Assembly (NCBI GenBank): GCA_964035545.1
Contig: OZ037768.1
Coordinates: 16,523,375 to 16,587,374, forward strand
Origin: Bugula neritina
Lineage: Eukaryota; Bryozoa; Gymnolaemata; Cheilostomatida; Bugulidae
Length of the DNA stretch: 64,000 nt
Direction of reading: 5' to 3'
Below, in pieces: positions 25,681-37,296 of this stretch (the stretch's first letter is position 1; the number at the start of each line of letters is the position of its first letter). The position numbers were made by a program, and so were the translations under genes. Under the pieces are notes generated by a model. That model worked only from the letters and a program-made list of their open reading frames with translations, ran no database searches and was not told the origin of the DNA.

Positions 25681-25688
25681 GTATATAA
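25681..25688 (+). promoter_or_regulatory. TATA box of the Ly6-like gene
   Basis: GTATATAAG starts 69 bases before the start codon at 25750, leaving room for a short 5' UTR. Position and sequence both fit a core promoter. Confidence 0.55.
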
Positions 25689-25749
25689 GTTGGTGAGAAA
25701 CAGAATATTATCATTCACTGAGAAGACATTCTACAGAATACCAGACAGG

Positions 25750-26468
25750 ATGAACAAGCTACTTCTACTCGCTCTCTTTGTTGGCAAGTTTATTATAATT
25801 CTTATTTATTAATTATTATTTGTTTTTTTTTTTATAAAATTTCTTATTTTAAATTTTTATTATCATCAATAGACAAAAAATATTTAGCCTTTGCTAAAAA
25901 TAATTATTGTGGAAATTTATTAATTTCACAGCAACTCTTGCAAGCACAAACGCCATCAAGTGTTACCAATGTACTGACTGTGCAGCTGAAGCTAATGAAG
26001 ATGACCTGTCTGATTGTGCTAGCTACTTGACTGCCTGCTACATCACTGAAGGTAATTCTAGTAATTTCTTTCATAAACCTTTACCTTAAATTATCATTTA
26101 ATAAACTTTAATAAAATTAACGCCTGTGTGTATCATAAAATAATTGTCAATATTGCATTTATATGATATGCAATATTGGTAAACTTATTTAGAAAAGTTT
26201 TTAATTGTAAATTATTTTAAAATTACTCTATACATTCATCAGGAAGAAGTTTTATTTATGCATTTTGCTATTTTTACCAACTTTAGAAGTAAATGGAGAC
26301 ACCACAACTTACCACAGAGGATGCAGTTTTGTCCCAGCCAATTTAGAGGCAGATGATTGTGAGAAAATAGTGAATTCATTTGTTAATGATGGAATTGACC
26401 ACCTTAGATGTCATTGTGATGAAGATGCATGTAATGATAAGATGAAGGAGATCACAACTACCATCTAA
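25750..26468 (+). CDS. Secreted Ly6/uPAR-like (three-finger) protein
   Basis: Exons 25750-25783, 25932-26051 and 26287-26468 encode about 111 residues. The start MNKLLLLALFVATLASTNA is a clean signal peptide spread over the first intron; the mature chain begins near IKCYQC. The rest is small and cysteine-rich, with the typical LU-domain opening C-x2-C and the closing block CHCDEDACND, which matches the C-x5-CN end of Ly6/uPAR domains. No hydrophobic tail for a GPI anchor follows, so it is probably secreted. Ly6-type proteins act as toxin-like ligands, receptor modulators or immune/developmental factors; the role here is unknown. The only donor that keeps both signal peptide and frame in intron 1 is GCAAGT, a GC-AG intron. 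Confidence 0.82.
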
Positions 26469-26551
26469 TAAATTCCACAAGATGATAATATTGTTGACGA
26501 TGACTGGAATGATTATATGGACTATGATATTCATATGAAAGCAAAATTACA

Positions 26552-26557
26552 AATAAA
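26552..26557 (+). terminator. Polyadenylation signal AATAAA
   Basis: A canonical AATAAA lies 84 bases after the Ly6-like stop codon, the expected place for the 3' end of that transcript. Confidence 0.6.
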
Positions 26558-26579
26558 TTTCTTGTATCACATCTATTAT

Positions 26580-28630
26580 TTTGTCTCATTTATTCTAGTT
26601 TATATATTCTAGTAATTATACTTGTCTGCAATTCGAAAAATAACCGGTAATTTCAAAAATGTTTCCCTCAGCTTATGCAGTCGCTTGAGTGTCCATGTAT
26701 TTAATTTACACAGCAGTTGTTGGGTAAAATATGATCTGATGGATATTTACATACAAGATACGTAGGTATGTTCAAATTCTAAGATAAGAGTATAGCATTG
26801 CTTGTTATGAAACCGAACACAATGCTCATTAATACGTTATTAATTTACACCCGCACAAAAGCAAACAAGGAAAATAATTTTTTTATAACAACAATAATCC
26901 AAAATTTTTTATGTGGCGGACATGTTACATAAAACTTTAGAAATAAAAATAGCAAATTATATCAACAATACCATCATGACAATAGCATCATATGGTTATT
27001 TTTTAAATTGGCTTTTTATAAAGTATATACCTACTAATTTAACTACAAAGTCGCATTAAAAAGTTCAACGAGATTTTACATGTTAAGTTTCTAGCTCCAA
27101 ATTATGACTCATTATTCAATTGACATGTTATACTAAGTGATTGAAGCCATATAAAAAGCTCAATTTGTTCCAATCTAAAATTGACAGATTTTAATAGCAG
27201 AAAATGTTTTCGAAACCAAGTTGTAAAAGTTTTTTTAATCAAGTTTGAAATAATCATTATTTAATATAACATTATTTTGGTTCAGCACACTATTATAGTA
27301 TTTATAGAATAATTTAGCTCTTTGAATGTGAAAATCTATGACATTTTCTATGCTTGTAAAATAATGATACTGATTGAAAACATATAAAAGTAAAATGTTT
27401 AAAAAATTGTGACTAGAAGATTTTAGGTGGGCGGTTAGAGCCCATGTCTAATGTGAAAGAGTTTCAACCAAACTTTTTTAAAAAAAAACTGACAAACTCA
27501 AGCTAGAGTGCGTAATACTGGCAAACACAAGGTTGAGTGCTCAAGTAAGTTCAGGAGTGACAAATCTTTTTTGAATTGTTTTTATTAATAAACGCCCCAA
27601 CTTTAATTATAAAAAAAAATTAGGTTTGAACTAAAACTTGTTTAAAACTCTTCTAAACTCAAGCCAAGGTTATGAAGTATCTACAGGAGTGACAAACTTT
27701 GTTATCAGCTAAAATTTGCATGAAACAGTGAATAACTTGCTTTATACATGCGTACATTATGTGTTGTTATGAACATTGAAAATTACGTTTCTTTTGTACC
27801 ACAGAATTATTATTTTAAGTTTTTCAACAAGGAGTGCTGGAATAAGAAGAATGGTAAGCTTTAAAAATAATATTTTGAATGTTGAAAACAACGGTATATT
27901 TACTATGCTTCATCACCATTTGTTTATGCATACATATTAGCACTTACTGAGCTAAAAGTTTATGAAGTAAGTTCGCAGATATGTGAATGAAGAAATGTGC
28001 AGTAGATATATTGTAAGGGTTTTTCATAGTGTATTAATTTTATTATTAGTAGATTATTAGTATTTTATATTTGTATCAAAAGGATACTTCTCGCCGGCAG
28101 TTACATGATGCATCTAGCATCATGCCACTAGGATGGCCTGATCGTCTTGGCCAATGAAAGAGGACTGGCAGTTAATTAGTGGGAGTAGCTGCAAACTGTA
28201 GTAGAAGCTAGTTAGGCGGTGACACGACATTTCACAAATGTCAATTCAAAAACACCCATTTCGAAAAAGACAATTCCCAAATTGACAATTAATTCCCAAA
28301 TTGACAATTAATAAATTGACTTTTAGAAAAAAGACAATTCTAAAAATGACATTTCACAAATGATACGGCCCAGTTGGGTGTGAGCTCGACCGGGTCGAGA
28401 ATAAGTTCATAAAAACGTGGGCAATAAGTTAAAACTGAAAAGTAAGAAGAAAATGAAATATGGTTAATAAAATTAAATAACATATAATGTACATAGTATT
28501 TGTGGTTATCTAATATTGTAATATTATTACTGCATGCTGTAATAGCTTTTATATACTAACTATTAGTTCCCCCTTTATGCTACCTAATTATTGACCTCCA
28601 ATCAGCGAATTTCTGTTACTACAATGCATA
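26580..28630. other. Intergenic region with short spaced repeats
   Basis: AT-rich and without recognised genes. At 28215-28375 there is a cluster of short direct and inverted motifs (GACAATTCCCAAATTGACAA repeated, plus forms of ACATTTCACAAATG), the kind of subterminal motif array seen in some DNA transposons. No clear terminal repeats or target duplication were found. Confidence 0.4.
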
Positions 28631-28639
28631 TAACTCAGC

Positions 28640-30150
28640 TGTTTAGTTGGTGTCTGACTCATTGTGTTATCTGCTTTCTAAAATTCAGGTGAGTCATTTT
28701 TAATAATTGATAATGGTGATATCATATAATAATATTCTTTTAACAAATTAACCAAAGCTAGCAAATATTTAAATATTAAACTATTGAAATGCGCAATTTT
28801 TAGTATTTAAATACAGTAGTGGTTTATTTCAATATAAACCCAATTTTCATATCTATTTTTCATGAGCTTAAGTTGCTTATATGAAAAACTGTAGATTAAG
28901 AATCAAATTGCAATCAATTCGGTTATAGTGCATATTCTCCATATTTTACATTGCTTTTATTGAAATATAAATGATTATACATATGCATATGCAAGGTACA
29001 AAACATATTTAGTAGGTTGGGATTGGATAAAACAAGAAACTCTCCCTCTAAGACGTATGAAAACCTGGTATCCAGAAAAGAATGATAATGAAGAGATGAG
29101 TGAACCTGAATGCATTGACTCCATGTCTATATCACCTTATGTGTCTGACATTGAGAGAGAGAATAGAGTCAGTAGAGAAGAGAATGAGAATAGGGATTCA
29201 TCGTCTACTCATACTCCAACTCTTTCCACCTCAGGAATGGTGATTAGACGTAAGAAGAAGAGTATGTCAAACACACACATGTAATCTCTGTTAAAGCTTT
29301 CAGAACTGTTTGATTTTCTACTACTAAAAAACATTGAACTCTTCTGAAAGACAACTCCAATTTTCCTTACATGCAGTTAACTATCTCTCCTAAATAATAC
29401 CAACAAAGTGCTATGTATAACTGTGTGTCATTAAATCACTTCCAAGACCATATTTTTGTTTTTTGCTGTGTTATTAAGAGGCCTCAGAACAAATATCCAA
29501 AACACATGAAGACTTGGTATCCATGGATGATTGGAAGAGAACTTGAAGAGAGCAGTGACTGTGAATCTATGGGCACAGCTATGCCAGATAAACAAGACTA
29601 TGATTGTATGACACCAAGGTTAGCTGGCTTTATCAAATGTATTTTACACAAGTTTTTTGGTCTAACAAAGCCCATAATTTGGTGGTCTTTCATGCAATTG
29701 GATGCACTTTATGTATTTTTAGCTGCATGCAGAAATGTTTGGAAGAGAACTTGAAGAAAGCAGTGATTGGGAATCTGTAGACTCAGCTATGCCAGTCTCT
29801 CCTTTCATATCAGACATAGAAGTTTCAGATGATGAAAAATATGGTTGTATAAAATCAAGATTGACCGGTTTTATCAAAAGTATTTTATACAAGTTCCTTG
29901 ATATAACAAAGTCCAACTTTTTAGTGGTCTTTCAGGCAAATGGGTGCACTTTTTGTATTTTTAGCTGCAGAAATGTTTGGAAAAGAGCGTGAAGAAAGCA
30001 GTGACTGTGAATCACGGAGCTCAACTATGCCAGTCTCTCTTTTCATATCAGACATAGAAGTTTCAGATGATGAAGAATATGGTTGTATGAAACCAAGATT
30101 AACCGGTTTTACCAGATGTAACTTAGATCAGCTTTCTTTGGTGTAACAAA
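28640..30150 (+). CDS. Unrecognised gene built from repeated acidic exons
   Basis: Four related units follow one another: 29057-29249 (MKTWYPEKNDNEEMSEPECI, then SPYVSDIE), about 29510-29610 (MKTWYPWMIGRELEESSDCE), 29733-29843 (MFGRELEESSDWESVDSAMP, then SPFISDIEVSDDE) and 29971-30081 (MFGKEREESSDCES, then the same SDIEVSDDE block). The last two are each 111 bases between a GCAG acceptor and a GTTGTA donor-like site, so they would be symmetric phase-1 exons that can be added without shifting frame. Upstream, CTAAAATTCAG before GTGAGT near 28686 looks like a non-coding first exon. GTAAGA at 29250 is a good donor. The predicted protein is acidic, rich in Ser and Glu and probably disordered. I recognise no family. 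The full exon chain is not certain, and the second unit lacks its SDIE block. Confidence 0.5.
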
Positions 30151-30819
30151 GCTTGTTGCTTGGTGGTGTTTTAGGTGGATACTCTTCAAAAACTTCAGCT
30201 GAAAAGAAAGAACACTAAACAATCAAGTGATACTAAGTTTTGACCTCTAAAGTAATCTAACTGTTAACCATAAGGAATGATTTGGCGAGAAGGTCAAGGA
30301 AGGCAACCAAAACAGACAAATACAGTCAGCACTGCTAAAGAGCCATAAATTGACATTTTGATCGCTATATTAGCTAACTAATAAACTAAGTATCCCAAAT
30401 GTCAAAGATGAGTTTCTTTCAGACTATTAATATTTATAGAAACTGTTTACTACAGTTAACATGATTTGTATATTTCTATATGCCTTGCTAACTTGACTCA
30501 GCAATGTTAAGTCATGTATGCTTATCTGTTGCACCCCAAAGGTCTACTCTCAGATCACAGTTTGAGTATGAGAGCTCACTGCACTGAAAGTTTTAGCATC
30601 ATAGCTTGAGTGCATAGTACATCAGCAAAAATAATAATATTTCATGCAAAACATTTTTCAAAAATATCTTGTGTTTTATATAATTGAAGTAGCCTATACA
30701 AACAGCTATTTTTTCATCAAAGCTGAAATGTGTCAGAATCAATCCAGTTCATAACAGGTTCTATATGAAATGCGCAAAAAATTAAAAGTATATTTCTATT
30801 TTTTCTATTTTTAGTAGAA
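30151..30819. other. Unassigned sequence after the acidic-exon gene
   Basis: AT-rich sequence with no recognised exon, RNA or transposon end. Part may be the 3' UTR of the preceding gene. Confidence 0.3.
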
Positions 30820-31320
30820 TGTTAGAAAAACTAATGAATTAACAAATAATAGACATTTTGGAAAATAATGAACTATTCAAAGCAAATCAATATGGCTTTA
30901 GAAAATAATCATGATAGAGCTGATAAAATTTACTAACAATACTCTCACACCTTTTATCTATAGAACTTTAATCTTGGGAATTTTAATAGATATTAGCAAA
31001 CCATTGGACCCTGTTTGGTTACTAAAAGTTTAAATTATTTTAAAAGTTCAAGAAAAATAATTGCATTGATCAAACAATAAAGAGACTCAAAAGCTATCTA
31101 ATCAACTGTACTCAAGCGACAAAAACTTTGTAAAGATTCTTTCTAAGCACAAACTGTTATTAATTCACAGGTTTTACAAAGTCACAATTTAGGAAGCTTA
31201 GCCCATATCTATATGCATACGATCCTAGTCATTTTATAGAACCAAAAACCATAAACAATGAAATTCTCAAGATCAACGAAAATCTTCAATCATTTTACAA
31301 ATGTTGTGTAATTAACCAAT
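30820..31320 (+). pseudogene. LINE reverse-transcriptase relic (Jockey/CR1-like)
   Basis: Across shifting frames and many stops the translation keeps the order of a non-LTR reverse transcriptase: LEKLMN, then ILENNELFKANQYGFRK (the conserved NQ-x-GFR block), LIDISKPLDPV in place of the DLSKAFDTV motif that holds the first catalytic Asp, and LYAYDPS where F/YADD is expected, followed by INNEILKINENLQSF. At least two catalytic positions are changed, so this is a long-dead fragment. Confidence 0.6.
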
Positions 31321-32780
31321 TGATCGCAGACATGTCAACAATTAGCTGTGATGAAACGTCCTCAGAATAGATTTCCACACAAACTAATACAAGTTTCTTC
31401 AAATAATTCTCCCGTTACTCAGTCAGATGCTTATAAGTTCATTTGCACATAATGAACATTGATCCACACTTGTTCTTTATACTAATTAAAGTGATTAATA
31501 TTAAATGTTTATAGTTTTGATTTCTCTGCTCACCGAATAGCAATATATAAAATGGCTCACCTGCATTTTGAAGAGCATATCACTCAATAAGTAAGACAAC
31601 AGCTAAATAGTTATAAAATCAAATTGTACAACAGTTATAATAAATCTGATGAACAGCTGGAAAAGATTTAGCAGCATAATTCCCTTTGAACAAATTTTAA
31701 CATTAGTACAACCATCAGAATGTAAACAATTGCAGTCATGGCAACAAACTTTGATTGTTGAAATTAATTCAGTTATTATCAAAAATACTCTACCTTATAT
31801 TATGATGATGCTAATGCTACATTTTTTGTCAACAAAAATAGCATATTTGTTTCTGTTTGTACAACAAAATTAAATTTTGTAAAAGTAGCACTCAAATCAT
31901 CACTATATGTTTTTAAGCTGCTTCACGTTATTATTATTGCACATGTGATTCACATATTCTACTTATAACTGTTAAAAGCATAACATTTAATTATTTCAAA
32001 CAAGATGTAGAAAAATTTAGAAATAACTGACAAGCTTCTATTTTACTTTAAACCTGAAATTCAACAAGTCAGCTTCTACGGCAAAACTGCAAACAACCAG
32101 CTCTCTATATAATTATATTAGAAACAAGAAAGTTATCACAGAGCATTCTATCCTATTATCGTCTAACTATAACCTATAGTTATTGAATGGTACCTTTTTG
32201 TTTTCAGCCATCATATTTGCTATACAACTAGAGCATAGCAACAACAAAAATCATAAAAAAAGATGTAAAAGGCTAGTATTCACCAACATAGCATACGTGA
32301 ATGCTACCTAAAAAACCCGCTAAATTGTTTTTCTAAGTAAGAAAAATCATTATCAAATTGTGTCAATTTCAGTTTTTAAACCTTTACAATTCAAATTTAA
32401 CTTAATATTACTTTCTATCACATATTTTATTTTTGCAATAAATTTGCAAAACCAAACTGAAGTACCTTATCATATTATTTATTCATAAAATAATTCTGGC
32501 CCAAGTTAAACTTCATCACCATTGTTCAATCATGCAGCATTTGAATATAACAAAGCTGCTTTTTACTAAAAGCTTTACAACTATAGCCAACGCAAAACCG
32601 TGCTAGTAAATTTTATTTACGTCATTCATACTGTAAACTATATATGTATTTAGACAATAAACAGTAGAACTTTTTTTAATTCAGTTTACATTTACTAGCA
32701 ATTTTTATGTAGATTTTATTTTTAACAACTTTTTTTTAAGATCCCATTCTTGCTTATCAGCTGTGTACATATCATCTAGC
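31321..32780. other. Intergenic AT-rich region
   Basis: No recognised gene. It contains the promoter region of the downstream zinc-finger gene, but no specific element stands out. Confidence 0.35.
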
Positions 32781-34611
32781 ATGTCGGTATACCCACCATG
32801 TAAGTATAATAACATTTTGTAAAACCTGTAAATTATATGTCAATGATTGAAATGCACTTTTTACAAAATTTGGAGACAAGGTTTCATTAAATATGTTTGT
32901 AATTAATAGTATAAGTATTTGATAGGTCTTCCTTTGTTGTGTTGTAGTTATTGAACATCAAAAGATTCTTGAAACATCTAATCACTATGAGCAAGAAGCA
33001 AATTATATCTTTGAACATGGCGTATGGCAATATAATACTGGTTCAGTGACTTCAAAGACTCCAGATACTCAACACTTTCTCAGTATGTCAGCTGCAGTGC
33101 CTGACACCTATTTATGGGATGATGTTGAGAGGATAACTCCTGATACTCTTGAGGACTTTACTGAAAATCATAGTTTTCTTCTTGTAAACTCAGTCATTTC
33201 ATTTCCAACAATCGAGTCAGATAATTCAATCTCTACCAACACAGAAGCTACAGTATATGACAACTATAATATACCAGAAGATTCTGATGCTCCTCTGTCT
33301 AAAGTTATCTCTGAAGCTTTTCAAGTTCTAGGATTCTATTCCACAACAGATGTCAACTCAACAGGTGAGTGTGTCTGAATTTATAATTGAAGTAAAATCA
33401 ATAAAGTGTTTCTCCCATATTAAATACATTGAATATTGAAGCGGGCATGATGATCAAACAGATAATGTTATATTTAAAATTTTCATAGTAGATAACTTTG
33501 TTCAACAATTAAAAAGGAGTAAAAGTAACCTTTAGTTCAGAGAAGAAGCTTTATAAAAATGTTTGATTCTAACAACTTTGTGCGAGATTTTTTAGAAAAA
33601 ATGTGTTCGGTTGAAGTATACTTTATTTCTGGTTTTACTCATATGAAATTTACACAAATATGCGCTGTTGTTTATATTTTAATTTGATTTCACTGAACAT
33701 ACAGAATATCACAATTTTTAATACAAACAAACTGCTTTTACTCTAATAAATTTTGTGAAATACCCTAATTCATAACTTTTTATTTTAGTATAATTAACAG
33801 AGGTACAATAGCAAAAATTGAAATATTATGTGCATTGATTTTTCCAACTATAAGACTGATTTTCCATTACAAAATAAATATGTTAAAATAAAAGAAGAAA
33901 AATTGATTAGTAAGTTCTAAATGCTATACTTACTGTATATAATATTGTTTTTGTTTGTATTTTGCAGATAGAACCCAAATGTATTTGGATGAAAGAAACA
34001 CTTCTGGTAATCTGGTGAACCTATTAAATAAAGTAGCAGATAAATACAACTCAAACAGAGTTACAGAGAATCAGACTAGTGATAATATTCATGTGACTAC
34101 CAGTATGTTATTACATGCATATAGCATATTTGGAGATGTGTTTGATCAGCAGGAAGCTCTAGTAGTTCCATCAAATGAAAACAGCAACCAGAAGAAACCT
34201 GTACATAATATTTGTGAATATGGATTTGCAAAACCGGTTAGTACTGCTAAGCCTAGACAGTTTCAGGACATGGAAAAGAAAAGTTTTCAATGTCTTTTAT
34301 GTAGCTACAAAACTGAACATCAATGTAATCTTAATAGACATAAGAGAAGACACACAAATGAGAAGCCATTTGTGTGTAGAGTGTGTGGTCATGCTTTTAA
34401 TCAAAGAGATAATCTCACAGTGCACATGAGGACACACACTGGAGAGAAACCATTTGTCTGCAAAGTCTGTGGTAAGACTTTTACTCATAAGCATCATGTT
34501 ACCATACACATGAGGACACACACTGGAGAGAAACCATTCCACTGTAAAATATGTGATTACAAGGCTGCTCAGAAAGGAAACCTTGTTTCTCATATGAAGA
34601 AACACAACTGA
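32781..34611 (+). CDS. C2H2 zinc-finger protein, four fingers, three exons
   Basis: Exons 32781-32799 (start MSVYPP), 32948-33364 and 33968-34611 join in frame through GT-AG introns for about 359 residues. The first 250 residues are acidic, Thr/Ser-rich and unlike any domain I know. Residues about 252-357 hold four consecutive C2H2 fingers: C-LL-C..H-KRR-H, C-RV-C..H-MRT-H, C-KV-C..H-MRT-H and C-KI-C..H-MKK-H, joined by TGEKPF-type linkers between fingers 2-3 and 3-4 and TNEKPF between 1 and 2. This predicts a nuclear sequence-specific DNA-binding protein. Recognition-helix residues differ between fingers (QRDNL, HKHHV, QKGNL), so a defined site of about 12 bp is likely. The protein ends two residues after the last finger. 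No orthologue is named. Confidence 0.85.
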
Positions 34612-34934
34612 GAAACATGAAGTGGATGATCATGTTTTTAAATCTACATTTAGAGTCAGAAGGCTTTTTACAGTAAATTTCACAACACCATAGAAATCAT
34701 ATTGCTTGCTGTCTTTAGGGTTTAAATGAGGGTCTAGAATGAGAAGCTCTCTACACATTGATTATATACTGTACACATGCGTTATAACTGTGTATGTAAA
34801 GCTATATCACATAAAACTATAAAGGTTGGATTCACTTCAACGTAGGAATTCTAATGTTTGCATATAAAACTTAAAGCCAATCTAAATTAAGATACATAAT
34901 CTTGGTAACCTAATCATTCTACCATGCTATATAA

Positions 34935-35745
34935 ATTTGTTGACTATTGACCACCAGTTCTTTACCATTATGCACCTTCTTCAGTGATATAACAGACCAT
35001 ATACTTTAGTGACACTTAATTCAAATCCATTGCTTTTACCAAATTAAAGCAATTTTTACCAACATTTAGTAATTACTTTAATGAATTTTGTAAATTTGCT
35101 ATTATTCATTATAGGCTAGATAACTGTGTTGCACAATAAAAGTTATAATATTATATTGTCAACTAAATTTTCTATCCAATACTACTCTATACTTGCAAAC
35201 ACAATCATTTTATTGAAAAAATGTTTTGAGTTTTTTAGGGTTTACTTTGCTTTTCACAACTTTAAACTAATTATAAAGCAAGAATAGCAACAATTTTTGC
35301 AGTAACCTTTCATCTGGTATCAAATGAATATTAACAGTCGGTTTTTAAAGTTAAGTCATTTAGGAAAGGTAATTGAAAAAAGTACATATTCCTGCTAGCC
35401 TATTTTTTTCACTATACAATATAACTCTTACATATATATTTGTTATTGACTACTAGCTCTTTACCATTATGCAAAACTTTTAGAGACATGACACTCATAT
35501 TTAGCAGCATGTGATCTGAATCTTAATTATTTTACCAAATTTTAAACAGTCTTTTGCTAACATTTAGTAACTATTTCAATAGTAATATTTTTGTCAGTTG
35601 CTTATTGTTCATAAGTCAAATAAATTTTTTGTTCAATAAAAATTATACTGCTTTTGGTCAATTAAGCTTTCTATCTAATACTATTATTTTTAATAGTGCA
35701 TTACAATATGCAGTCATTTTATTAGATCTATCAGTGTTCTCAATT
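34935..35745. repeat. Diverged local tandem duplication of about 0.3 kb
   Basis: Sequence from about 34940 (TTGACCACCAGTTCTTTACC) to 35220 is repeated from about 35446 (TTGACTACTAGCTCTTTACC) to 35740 in the same order, including CATTTAGTAA, TTCAATAAAA or CACAATAAAA, and CAATCATTTTATT or CAGTCATTTTATT. The copies are clearly diverged. No coding content was seen. Confidence 0.65.
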
Positions 35746-35829
35746 TTATTGGTTCTAATTTTCTTTTCAACTTTCTATTCAATTCCTAAGCTAGCATATA
35801 AACAATTTTAGCAATAGAATTTTAGCTGT

Positions 35830-35832
<3 letters not shown>

Positions 35833-35924
<92 letters not shown>
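35833..35924. repeat. (TA)n microsatellite, left side of the Penelope fragment
   Basis: About 46 uninterrupted TA dinucleotides. It abuts the 3' end of the minus-strand Penelope-like fragment. Confidence 0.97.
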
Positions 35925-35926
<2 letters not shown>

Positions 35927-35981
35927 GTAGCGTGTTCAGATTGTTAATGATACATATATATTTTTTTATTTAAAAAATCTC

Positions 35982-36026
35982 ACACGACTATATAGTTTCG
36001 TACAGTAAACTGCACTCGTCAGGTGT
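35982..36026 (-). ncRNA. Hammerhead ribozyme, type I, Penelope-associated
   Basis: On the minus strand the order is: ACAC (stem I, 5' side), core CTGACGA, stem II GTGCAG-TTTA-CTGTAC (six pairs with one G-U), core GAAA, stem III CTAT/ATAG without a real loop, cleavage triplet GTC, then GTGT (stem I, 3' side, pairing with ACAC). All invariant hammerhead core positions are present. A stem III this short is typical of Penelope and retrozyme hammerheads, which are thought to work best as dimers. Cleavage would occur just after the GTC triplet. Confidence 0.85.
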
Positions 36027-36262
36027 TAGACTAAAAATAAATAAAATCTATGAAGCATACCGATTATTCAAATTTTTACATAAAGAAAACTATCATGCTA
36101 AACACAACGTAAAACGAAATGCAAACATAGTAGTGGATTTGGTGTTATCTATTAATTAATAAAATTGCTCTTTTTCTAAAGGATTAGACTATAAAAGCTA
36201 GATGTTTGATGGAAAGGGTAATTTATAATAGGTAGTACTATGGTTGAGAATTGTTAGTATTG

Positions 36263-36700
36263 TTATGTGATGTTGCCCAGGTAGTGCTTACGTGCATGTC
36301 TGCATGTGGATAGAATCTCATTTCTGTTATTAAGGGAAGATTTGCTGGGCTGGTATATTATGAAATATTTTTCCCATAGGCAGAGGTTGCACCTTTTAGT
36401 GACTTTGTTGTATGAGTTGGTCTTTTTCATAATTTTCCATGTTATGTCAAAATGGGTGTTCTTGTCTTTTAGTTTCCAGATATATTTGCTCAATTCAGTA
36501 TGGTTCTTTTTTGTTTTGTTGTTAAAAGTTGATTTGTGGTTATACAATCTGGTTTTGAATTCTGTTTCTGATGTTCCCACGTAAGTCTGGGGTTGGCTGC
36601 CATCTTTGGTTGTAACTGTAGCTTGGTATATGATGCACTTTGTGAGGCATTTTCCATCTAGTGGGCACACTGTGCTGTTTCAGCAGTTACATTCTCGAGG
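36263..36700 (-). CDS. GIY-YIG endonuclease of the Penelope-like element
   Basis: The open minus-strand frame starts MCPLDGKCLTKC, a cysteine-rich motif, and goes on with the GIY-YIG fold: IYQATVTT, then TYVGTSETEFKTRLYNHKS (YIG motif variant YVG, catalytic Arg in KTRLYNH), SKYIWKLKD, and CNLCLWEKYFII, whose Glu is the expected metal ligand; LNNRNEIL closes it. In Penelope elements this domain nicks the target during insertion. The reading frame is open for 135 codons, but one stop codon just upstream (near 36690) interrupts the more N-terminal Cys motif that would join it to the reverse transcriptase. So the endonuclease domain is intact within a dead element. Confidence 0.8.
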
Positions 36701-37293
36701 AGGTTGGTTTGCTGGGTTGAGTAATCTTTTATTGTGGCTGTTGATTATGTTGTTTAAATTTCTGCAGCAGCTGTAACTGAGTTTTATGTTGTTTTTGTTG
36801 AAAATTTTGTAGAGTTTGTGATCTTTGGGTATTTCTTCCTCCAGGATTTTAAAAAATTGTTTTCCCAGGTTGCTTGTTACACTTTTGGAGAATGGGGGGT
36901 TATACCATGTGATGTTTCGTCGTCTTTCTCTTTTTGGTCTGCTAGTGGTGTGTGTTGGCTGGAATGTTAGGTTATGTGTGTATCCACTTTTACTTAGAGC
37001 TTCTTGGTGTATTTTTGTTGTTTGACTGAAGACTTCTTCGTTAGATGAGAGATTGGAGAGCCTGTTGTTTATGGCATGTGGAATGTTTCTTGTGATAGGG
37101 GTGGATGGTTGGATTTGGAGTTTACATATAGGATTTCGCTGTTAGGTTTTACATGGGGTTTGTGTGTTCTTTTGCTAGTGTCAAAATTTATATCTAGATA
37201 GTTGACGACTTTTTTGTTTGCTTCAATGGTGATATTTAGATTATGTTTTTGGAAAATTTTGCAGATTGATTTTTTAATTCTATCTATATTTTT

Positions 37294-37296
<3 letters not shown>
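36701..37296 (-). pseudogene. C-terminal reverse-transcriptase remnant, Penelope-like
   Basis: Minus-strand translation gives IDRIKKSICKIFQKHNLNIT, then KKVVNYLDINFD, KPHVKPNSEILYVNSKSNHPP and RLSNLSSNEEVFSQ, the thumb-side blocks that follow the catalytic centre in Penelope reverse transcriptases. Several frame changes and stops follow before the endonuclease. Catalytic motifs are absent because the fragment ends at the (TA)n tract at 37297. Confidence 0.75.

Larger units (their letters stand above)
35925..37296 (-). mobile_element. Penelope-like element, 5'-truncated, minus strand
   Basis: Read on the minus strand this is the distal part of a Penelope-like retroelement: end of the reverse transcriptase (about 37290-36700), GIY-YIG endonuclease (36700-36263), then a 3' region with a hammerhead ribozyme (36026-35982). 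It lies exactly between two (TA)n tracts. The order RT, GIY-YIG endonuclease, terminal hammerhead is specific to this retroelement class. Confidence 0.82.

Noticed and set aside
34297-34605. Minus-strand frame of 102 codons
   Set aside because: Antisense shadow of the zinc-finger exon.
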